13,279 nucleotides of DNA from Desulfobulbaceae bacterium (GTDB taxonomy: Bacteria > Desulfobacterota > Desulfobulbia > Desulfobulbales > Desulfobulbaceae): contig JALVAI010000044.1 of assembly GCA_027011235.1 (NCBI GenBank), positions 1 to 13,279 of the forward strand, given 5' to 3'. Position numbers and translations under genes: made by a program. Below are positions 6,132-11,716 of the stretch, one piece after another. How positions within the stretch are numbered: the stretch's first letter is position 1; each line of letters starts with the position of its first letter. The notes under the pieces are model-generated. The model did not search any database. It was not told where the DNA came from and was given only the letters and a program-made list of their open reading frames with translations.

Positions 6132-7586
6132 ATGCCCCGGATACGTCTTCCCCTGCTGCTCTATTCCTATATCGCCACCGAACTGCTGGCCCCTTTTTTT
6201 GCCAGTTTTCTCATCCTCTATGGTGTGTTTTTTCTCGTTCGCCTGATTCCCCTGCTTGATGTTGTCCTTGGACTTGGTATCGGTTTTGCCGATTTTATCC
6301 GGCTCTTTTCCTATATCTTTCCCCACATGCTGCTCTATGTCATCCCCATGGCAAGCATGACCGGGGTCATCATCGCCTTTACCCGCCTGACCAATGACCG
6401 GGAGATCCTTGCCTTTAAGGCATGCGGAATCAGCCTGCGGCAGATGCTGCCGGCCGTTGTCATGGTCACCGGTGCGATCGCCCTGCTGACCGGTTTCTTT
6501 TCCATCCGCCTGATTCCTGCCGGCGAGGTGGCCATGCGCCAGTTGATGTTCCAGCTTGCCAAGGAAAAGATTGACAAGGGAATCAAGGAAAAACAGTTCA
6601 CCGAGGCCCTCGGCGATCTGGTGGTGTACGTGGACTCCATTGACGAGCAGGAAACCTGGCATGGTGTCTATGTCTCTGACATGCGCAATCGGGTCCAGCC
6701 CATTATTACCATGGCCAGGGAAGGTCACATGGTGGCCGAAGTCAACAGGATGCTGGTTACCATTGTCCTCAGAAACGGCACTCTGCATGCCACCGACGGC
6801 CCTGACAACCAGATTATCCATTTTAAACGCTATCAGCTCCAAATCCCCCTGCGACCGCCCACCAGGATTGACGGCGACGACGTCACCATTCTTGATCGCG
6901 GATCCATGACCCAGGACCAGTTGCAGGCTGCCGGCCATGATCCCAACCTGCCTGTGAAAAGCAGGATCCGCTATCTGACCGAATTTCATCATCGCCTGGT
7001 ACTGCCGGTGGGCTGTTTTATCCTCAGCCTGCTTGGCATGCCGCTCGGGCTGCAGGCTCGTCCCGGTAAAAGGGCCATCGGCATCCCCATCGGCCTGGGG
7101 CTGTTTGTCCTGTACTATATTATGTACACGATCGCCCAGGTGCTGGTCGAGGACCAGCATCTGCCCCTTGTCTTTGGCATGTGGCTGCCCAACATTATTT
7201 TTTCTCTCCTGGCCCTCTACATTTTTAACCGAACCGAAAAGGAAAAGGGCATTCTACCCACTCCCCTGGCAGACATGCTGGTCAGATTCCAGGAACGTTT
7301 CATTGCGCCGGTCATCAATCGGCTATCAACCCTTGTCCGGCAACTTTTGAGCAGAAGAAGGAAAAAGAAAAAGGATCAGGGAGAAGGACAACAGACAGGT
7401 GCGGAACTCATTATTCATGCCAACAGCCTGTCCATGGTATATCATCTACCGGGATGTGAACACTATGACTGTGAGAACTGCACCATCCAGTTTATCAATA
7501 CCCGGATCGCCGAGCAGGCCGGTTTCAAGCCCTGTCGTTTCTGCAAGAAACTGATCTCGGAGAAACCGGAATCCGTAGAGCCATGA
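6132..7586 (+). CDS. lptF: LPS export permease LptF with C-terminal Ada-like cysteine cluster
   Basis: LptF is an inner-membrane permease of the LptB2FG transporter, which extracts LPS and sends it across the periplasm. The 484-residue protein has the YjgP/YjgQ layout: three N-terminal helices (about 15-125, with the conserved TNDREILAFKACGIS coupling segment), a periplasmic beta-jellyroll (about 130-280), and three more helices (about 290-375). The segment EKQFTEALGDLVVYVDSID favours LptF over LptG. The family normally ends near residue 375-390. Here a Lys/Arg-rich linker (about 410-420) leads to a small domain with C442, C447, C450, C468 and C471 in the pattern VYHLPGC...GFKPCRFC, resembling the zinc-binding domain of Ada. 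No adjacent lptG is visible. There is no clear ribosome site before ATG 6132. The last four bases overlap the next gene as ATGA. Confidence 0.92.
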   Translation: MPRIRLPLLLYSYIATELLAPFFASFLILYGVFFLVRLIPLLDVVLGLGIGFADFIRLFSYIFPHMLLYVIPMASMTGVIIAFTRLTNDREILAFKACGISLRQMLPAVVMVTGAIALLTGFFSIRLIPAGEVAMRQLMFQLAKEKIDKGIKEKQFTEALGDLVVYVDSIDEQETWHGVYVSDMRNRVQPIITMAREGHMVAEVNRMLVTIVLRNGTLHATDGPDNQIIHFKRYQLQIPLRPPTRIDGDDVTILDRGSMTQDQLQAAGHDPNLPVKSRIRYLTEFHHRLVLPVGCFILSLLGMPLGLQARPGKRAIGIPIGLGLFVLYYIMYTIAQVLVEDQHLPLVFGMWLPNIIFSLLALYIFNRTEKEKGILPTPLADMLVRFQERFIAPVINRLSTLVRQLLSRRRKKKKDQGEGQQTGAELIIHANSLSMVYHLPGCEHYDCENCTIQFINTRIAEQAGFKPCRFCKKLISEKPESVEP

Positions 7587-8485
7587 AATACGGTATAAAA
7601 CTGGCCATAACCGGTTTGCTCCTGTTCTTTATTCTCCAACAGGTCGACTTTCAGCGGACCTGGCAGCAGATAACCTCCATCAATCCCTTGATACTGCTAT
7701 CAGCCCTTGTTCTACAGCTTGCCAGCAATACCGTTGCCGCCGGCAGGTGGTTTCTGATTATGCGCAGAATAGGTTTTGACCGTCCCTTTTCCTTTTTTTT
7801 GAAAAGCTATTTCAAGGGGGCCTTTTTTAATCAGGGTCTGCCGACAAGTATAGGCGGTGATGGTCTGCGCATCCTTGACTGTGCCCGTATCGGCCCGACT
7901 GAAGACGCATTTTTTGGCGTTTTTATTGATCGGATCATCGGTCTTGCCGGGCTTCTGCTCCTCAATATTGCGGCCCTTGCCGGCAACAGAACCATTCTGC
8001 CCCATAGAATCACCATCCTGCTCTTCACCATTTTGCTGCTCATGCTGGCGGTTATCGTTGGCCTCTATTTCCTCCGCAGACTGCCCTTTCTTGCCCGGTC
8101 CCGATATTTAGGGTATCTTACCCGGTTGTCCGAACGCTATTACCAAGTCTACTCTACCCTGTCATCGGCCGGTATCCAGCTCTTACTTTCGGTTGTAACA
8201 CATTTGCTGGCCATGACCGCCTTTTACCTGCTGGGCCGGGGCATGGGGCTTGAATATTCGCTTTCAATCTATCTGGTGCTGGTGCCGCCGGTTGTCCTGC
8301 TGACGATACTGCCGGTGTCCCTGGCCGGGTGGGGTATTCGTGAAGGGGCCCTGGTCGGATTTTTTCTTCTCATCGGGGCGGACAAGGCCAGGGTCGTGTC
8401 CTTTTCCCTGCTCTATGGACTAACGGCCCTGATTGCCTCGCTGCCCGGGCTTTTTATTTACCTGCGGCAAAAACACAGCCTGTAA
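7583..8485 (+). CDS. Flippase-like integral membrane protein (LPG synthase TM domain family)
   Basis: This is a 300-residue, very hydrophobic protein with about seven to eight membrane helices. It matches the lysylphosphatidylglycerol synthase TM/AglD-like family, related to the flippase half of MprF. Family hallmarks are FFNQGLPTSIGGDGLR (residues 81-96) and SLAGWGIREGA (246-256). There is no aminoacyl-transferase domain, so it is not a lysyl-PG synthase. Members are suspected of handling or translocating lipid-linked substrates, but the substrate here is unknown. The start overlaps the lptF stop (ATGA at 7583-7586), so the two should be translationally coupled. The family 9 glycosyltransferase starts 21 bp after its stop. 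Confidence 0.88.
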   Translation: MKYGIKLAITGLLLFFILQQVDFQRTWQQITSINPLILLSALVLQLASNTVAAGRWFLIMRRIGFDRPFSFFLKSYFKGAFFNQGLPTSIGGDGLRILDCARIGPTEDAFFGVFIDRIIGLAGLLLLNIAALAGNRTILPHRITILLFTILLLMLAVIVGLYFLRRLPFLARSRYLGYLTRLSERYYQVYSTLSSAGIQLLLSVVTHLLAMTAFYLLGRGMGLEYSLSIYLVLVPPVVLLTILPVSLAGWGIREGALVGFFLLIGADKARVVSFSLLYGLTALIASLPGLFIYLRQKHSL

Positions 8486-8506
8486 ACCACAAGGTATATA
8501 CCCACT

Positions 8507-9754
8507 ATGAATGTTGACACCATGCGGGCCATTGACAAATGGGCCGGAATCCCCCTGACCTTTCTGCTGACCATTGTCCGGCGGTTGGGAGAAATTCTTT
8601 TTCCCAGGCAACAGAGGGAGATAAAACGCATTCTCTTTATCGAACTCTCGGAAATGGGCTCGACCATTATCGCTGATCCGGCCCTTAACAAGGCAAAAAG
8701 AGAACTTGATGCCGAGCTCTTCTTCCTTATCTTTGCAAAGAATAAAGAAAGTCTTGGTCTGACTGCAACCATTGCCCCGGAAAATATCCGCACCCTGCGG
8801 GAAAACAACCTGTTCCTCCTTGTTCTGGATACAATCACATTTTTTTTCTGGTGCCGTAAAAACAGGATAGACACGGTTGTTGACCTGGAGCTGTTTTCCC
8901 GGTTTACCGCGATCCTGTCCTTTGTTTCCGGGTGTTGCCGCCGGGTTGGTTTTTACAGCTTCCACAACGAAGGGTTGTACCGGGGCGAACTGTTGACCCA
9001 TCGTATCGCCTACAATCCCCATATCCATATTGCAAAAAATTTCCTTGCCATGATCAATGGCCTGCTTGCCGATGAAGAGGAAGTTCCCTACTCGAAAAAA
9101 CGGGTCGAAGATGACGAACTGGTCCTGCCGCAGTATAAATGCCCGGCCGGTGAACAGGAGCGCATACGCAACCTGCTTGCCAAATACACGGGCAGGGACA
9201 TTGACGGGCAGGCACATCTTGTGCTGATAAATCCCAATGCCAGTGAACTGCTGCCGCAACGGCGCTGGCCGCGATCGCGCTACGAGGAACTGATCAGGGC
9301 CATTCTCGCCCACCGGCAGGATGTGCTGGTCCTGATCACAGGCGCACCTGGAGAACATGAAGAGGCAGCGGAGATGTGCGCCCGGACAGGATCGAACAGA
9401 TGCCTCAACTGTGCCGGAGCATTGAAACTTGCAGAGCTGCCGGTCCTGTATTCCATGGCTGCCCTGATGGTGACCAATGATTCCGGCCCCGGTCATTTTT
9501 CCGCCATCACTCCCCTGCCCACATTTGTTCTCTTTGGTCCGGAAACCCCGGCGCTCTATGGGTCCCTGGGTAATTCCACCCCGATTTTCGCAGGCCTTGC
9601 CTGTTCACCCTGCGTCAGCGCCGCCAACCACCGAAAAACACCCTGCACCGACAATAAATGTATGCAGGCAATAACTGTCGACCAGGTGTTCTCCATCATC
9701 CGTCCTCTATTGGACCGGCTTGAGACAGCGGCGGGGCCAGACAAAAATTTTTAA
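8507..9754 (+). CDS. Family 9 glycosyltransferase (heptosyltransferase-like)
   Basis: This is a 415-residue GT-B-fold protein of the ADP-heptose:LPS heptosyltransferase family, expected to work on the inner face of the cytoplasmic membrane in LPS core synthesis. The N-terminal Rossmann start is RILFIELSEMGSTIIADPAL (41-60), where most relatives carry a GD motif. The C-terminal half contains INPNASELLPQRRWP and the donor-binding N324-DSGPGHFSAI and FGPETPALYG segments. A Cys cluster, CSPCVSAANHRKTPC and DNKC, follows near residues 365-385. The donor and acceptor sugars cannot be assigned from sequence. ATG 8507 has an AAGG about 12 bases upstream, and ATG 8522 (codon 6) is a reasonable alternative start. 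Confidence 0.88.
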   Translation: MNVDTMRAIDKWAGIPLTFLLTIVRRLGEILFPRQQREIKRILFIELSEMGSTIIADPALNKAKRELDAELFFLIFAKNKESLGLTATIAPENIRTLRENNLFLLVLDTITFFFWCRKNRIDTVVDLELFSRFTAILSFVSGCCRRVGFYSFHNEGLYRGELLTHRIAYNPHIHIAKNFLAMINGLLADEEEVPYSKKRVEDDELVLPQYKCPAGEQERIRNLLAKYTGRDIDGQAHLVLINPNASELLPQRRWPRSRYEELIRAILAHRQDVLVLITGAPGEHEEAAEMCARTGSNRCLNCAGALKLAELPVLYSMAALMVTNDSGPGHFSAITPLPTFVLFGPETPALYGSLGNSTPIFAGLACSPCVSAANHRKTPCTDNKCMQAITVDQVFSIIRPLLDRLETAAGPDKNF

Positions 9755-9800
9755 TATTTTTTAATATTTTTCGATAGTTTTTAATATTTTTTTTGATAAT
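9748..9800. repeat. Phased 10-bp A/T repeats before the GT39 gene
   Basis: The decamer TTAATATTTT occurs exactly at 9751-9760, 9761-9770 and 9781-9790. The intervening unit 9771-9780 (TCGATAGTTT) keeps 7 of 10 bases. The 10-bp spacing is close to one DNA helical turn, which predicts intrinsic curvature. The block spans the stop codon of the family 9 gene and nearly the whole 52-bp gap to the next gene. It ends in GATAAT (9795-9800), a possible -10 box only 6 bp before that gene's ATG. Confidence 0.7.
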
Positions 9801-9806
9801 TCGGCA

Positions 9807-11390
9807 ATGCAGACAACAAAACAGTGGAACTGCATGATAGCCTCCTGGCTAATGATCTTCATTGCCCTGGTAATCCGGCTCTATATCAGCAGTCGTTTTC
9901 TTTTGAGCCCGGATGAGGCAAACTACTGGCAATGGAGCAGGTATCTTGCCCTGGGCTACCATGATCATCCCCCCATGATCGCCTGGACCATCCGTCTGGC
10001 AACCGAAATCTTCGGCCAACACGAATTTGCCGTCCGTCTGCCCACGGTTGTTGGCATGACTGTTGCGTCAATCTATGTCTTTCTGCTGGCTGGCCGCTGG
10101 TTTTCCTGCCGATGCGGATTCCATGCCGTTCTCTGTTTCCAGGGGATTGTACTGTTTAACGGCGCCGCCCTGATCGCCACCCCGGACGGCCTGCTTCTTC
10201 CCTGCTGGGCAGCTGCCTGTTATCACAGCGGCATGGCCCTTGGTCACCGCTCACCCGGCCACTGGCTTGCCTGCGGCATCTGGTTCGGCCTGGGTTTGTT
10301 GTCCAAGTATACCATGCTCCTGTTTCTGCCCTCCCTGTTTTTCTGCATGCTCGCCACCCCCTCGTACCGCAAACAACTGGCAACGCTCTGGCCATGGCTT
10401 GGCCTGATACTTGGAATTGCATGCTTTACGCCGGTGCTGATCTGGAATGCTGACAATGGCTGGGCCACCTTTCGCCATGTCCTCTACCAGGGCGGCATGG
10501 GAAAACACGGTTTTCTCACTTTGCGCTATATCGGTGATTTTATCGGCGTCCAGGCCCTGCTTCTCTCCCCTGTCGTTTTTATAATGCTGCTCATGGCCTG
10601 GCTTGGAAGTTTTTCCTCAAACCGGATCAGGCCGGCGGACCTGTCCTTTCTCCGCTGGATGTCGGCAACAACCTTTGTTGTTTTTTTTGTCCTTGCCTTT
10701 CATGTGCGGGTTTACGGCAACTGGCCGGCACCAGCCTATATTGCAGCCATGATCCTTGTGGCCGCTCTGTACAGCCCCGGTCGTGGTGGCTGTCGGCCCC
10801 GTTCCACCAGACTCTGGAATACAGGAATTCTCCTGGCCTATGTCATCACGATCCCCCTTCTTGCGCAACTCATCTACCCGGTTTTGCCGCTGCCCGTCAA
10901 ACTTGACCGCATTGCCCGGGAAACAACCGGATGGGACCAGTTGGGCCTCATTGTTGATCGGGAATTGCGGTCCATGCCAGATCCCGGTAATACCTTTGTC
11001 TTTGGCCTCAGGTACCAACAGGCAAGCGAACTCGCCTTTTATATGCCGGGACAGCCGAAGACCGTGTCCATCAACAGATGGGCGCGGCCCAATGTGTATG
11101 ATTACTGGTTTGATGATCCCATGCTTCTGGGCAAGGATGCAGTTGGCATCTATGAATGGAAGGGAATGGCCGACCGGCTGGCCGGGCTGTTTGAGAGGAT
11201 AGATCCGCCGCGGGAGATAACAATATACAGAAACTCACCGTGGCTTGGCAGACAGCTCGTCCATCATCTGTATCTTGTCCGGGGATACGGTTTCAAGGGT
11301 GGCCTGCGCTGGCAGCCGAAAACAAAGGATGACATTCGGGCAACGCCAGAGGTTGTCCAGCAGGCGGATTCTTTGGTGCCAGGGAAATAG
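9807..11390 (+). CDS. GT39/ArnT-like membrane glycosyltransferase (PMT family)
   Basis: This 527-residue polytopic protein of the dolichyl-phosphate-mannose/ArnT superfamily uses polyprenyl-phosphate sugars on the periplasmic side of the membrane. ArnT itself adds 4-amino-4-deoxy-arabinose to lipid A. The first periplasmic loop carries the catalytic acidic pair in LLSP-D36-E37-ANYWQWSRYL, then GYHDHPPMIAW, a hallmark of the PMT_2 group. About ten to eleven helices run to around residue 360, followed by a soluble C-terminal part with the FVFGLRYQQASELAFYMPGQP segment typical of this group. The sugar and acceptor are unknown. No ribosome site is visible before ATG 9807. ATG 9834 (codon 10) has a weak GTGGA ahead of it and is a possible alternative start. 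Confidence 0.9.
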   Translation: MQTTKQWNCMIASWLMIFIALVIRLYISSRFLLSPDEANYWQWSRYLALGYHDHPPMIAWTIRLATEIFGQHEFAVRLPTVVGMTVASIYVFLLAGRWFSCRCGFHAVLCFQGIVLFNGAALIATPDGLLLPCWAAACYHSGMALGHRSPGHWLACGIWFGLGLLSKYTMLLFLPSLFFCMLATPSYRKQLATLWPWLGLILGIACFTPVLIWNADNGWATFRHVLYQGGMGKHGFLTLRYIGDFIGVQALLLSPVVFIMLLMAWLGSFSSNRIRPADLSFLRWMSATTFVVFFVLAFHVRVYGNWPAPAYIAAMILVAALYSPGRGGCRPRSTRLWNTGILLAYVITIPLLAQLIYPVLPLPVKLDRIARETTGWDQLGLIVDRELRSMPDPGNTFVFGLRYQQASELAFYMPGQPKTVSINRWARPNVYDYWFDDPMLLGKDAVGIYEWKGMADRLAGLFERIDPPREITIYRNSPWLGRQLVHHLYLVRGYGFKGGLRWQPKTKDDIRATPEVVQQADSLVPGK

Positions 11391-11488
11391 CGTTTATCGG
11401 CAGAGGAATGATTTTCCTACCTGGCTGCAACAGGACCCGAAAACCATTATTGTCCGGACTTTTTACGAGTTCATCTTAACAAGAAAAA
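11391..11488. other. Convergent intergenic gap between the GT39 gene and the small ppk-linked gene
   Basis: The 98 bp separate two converging genes. A 5-bp stem AGGAA/TTCCT (11404-11418) and a palindromic GTCCGGAC followed by five T (from about 11453) are present, but neither forms a convincing terminator. I see no ORF here. Confidence 0.5.
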
Positions 11489-11716
11489 TCACCCCTTTTC
11501 GATCTGAAAGACAACACCATAGGACCGGTTGTCCCTGGCAATGATTTTTCCTCCTGCCTTACGGATAATCGGTTCTATTTTCCGGGCCATTGCCTGGTCA
11601 CAGATGCAGCAGAAAACCGACCCCTTGCTGGTCCTGTCCAGACGTGTCCGCACGTCTTTCAGGCCCCATCAGCAATCGCGCCGGTAGTCGACATCAATGC
11701 GTAATCGTTTTCTCAT
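11489..11716 (-). CDS. Candidate small selenoprotein with in-frame UGA, overlapping the ppk stop
   Basis: Read from ATG 11716, the frame gives 15 codons, a TGA (11669-11671), then 59 further sense codons to TGA 11489-11491. With the first TGA decoded as selenocysteine (U) the product is 75 residues: MRKRLRIDVDYRRDC-U-WGLKDVRTRL, then SKGSVFCCICDQAMARKIEP, then GGKIIARDNRSYGVVFQIEK. The part after the TGA is well formed, with alternating strand and helix patterns and conserved-looking Gly and charged residues, unlike random sequence. The ATG overlaps the ppk stop as ATGA and has an AGG 4 bases upstream, which suggests translational coupling. A SECIS-like stem-loop follows the UGA at the right distance. 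The Cys-Sec pair before a helix, in a beta-alpha-beta layout, recalls TusA/SirA proteins (CPxP motif), but that is only a pattern resemblance. Function is unknown. The alternatives are a pseudogene or a sequencing error at the TGA. Confidence 0.62.
11630..11665 (-). promoter_or_regulatory. bSECIS-like stem-loop immediately after the in-frame UGA
   Basis: On the minus strand the transcript after the UGA folds into a 7-bp perfect stem AGACGTG/CACGTCT around the tetraloop CGGA. A lower stem GGCCTG pairs with CAGGACC (one bulged A), across an internal loop of AA opposite GGA. Eighteen nucleotides lie between the UGA and the apical loop, and G is the second loop base. The published bacterial SECIS model asks for 16-37 nt and a G within the first two loop bases. 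SelB bound to such an element delivers Sec-tRNA at the UGA. There is no bulged U near the loop as in E. coli fdhF, but this feature is not universal. Confidence 0.6.

Noticed and set aside
6111..7160. 349-codon open frame on the minus strand opposite lptF
   Set aside because: It is fully antisense to a confidently identified gene, its product is His/Gln/Gly/Asp-rich with no recognisable domain, and it is explained by codon bias of lptF.
8420..9496. 358-codon open frame on the minus strand opposite the GT9 gene
   Set aside because: It is antisense to a recognised glycosyltransferase, has no family features, and lacks a plausible ribosome site or operon context.
9748..9800. Terminator interpretation of the T-rich stretch after the GT9 gene
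   Set aside because: There are T-runs but no GC-rich stem before them, and the repeats are phased rather than palindromic in the terminator sense.
11489..11671. Reading the post-TGA part of the ppk-linked gene as a separate ORF or a dead pseudogene
   Set aside because: No ATG with a ribosome site follows the TGA closely. The frame before the TGA is coupled to ppk, and there is only one lesion in an otherwise well-formed small protein with a hairpin in the SECIS position. It is kept as an alternative but is less likely.
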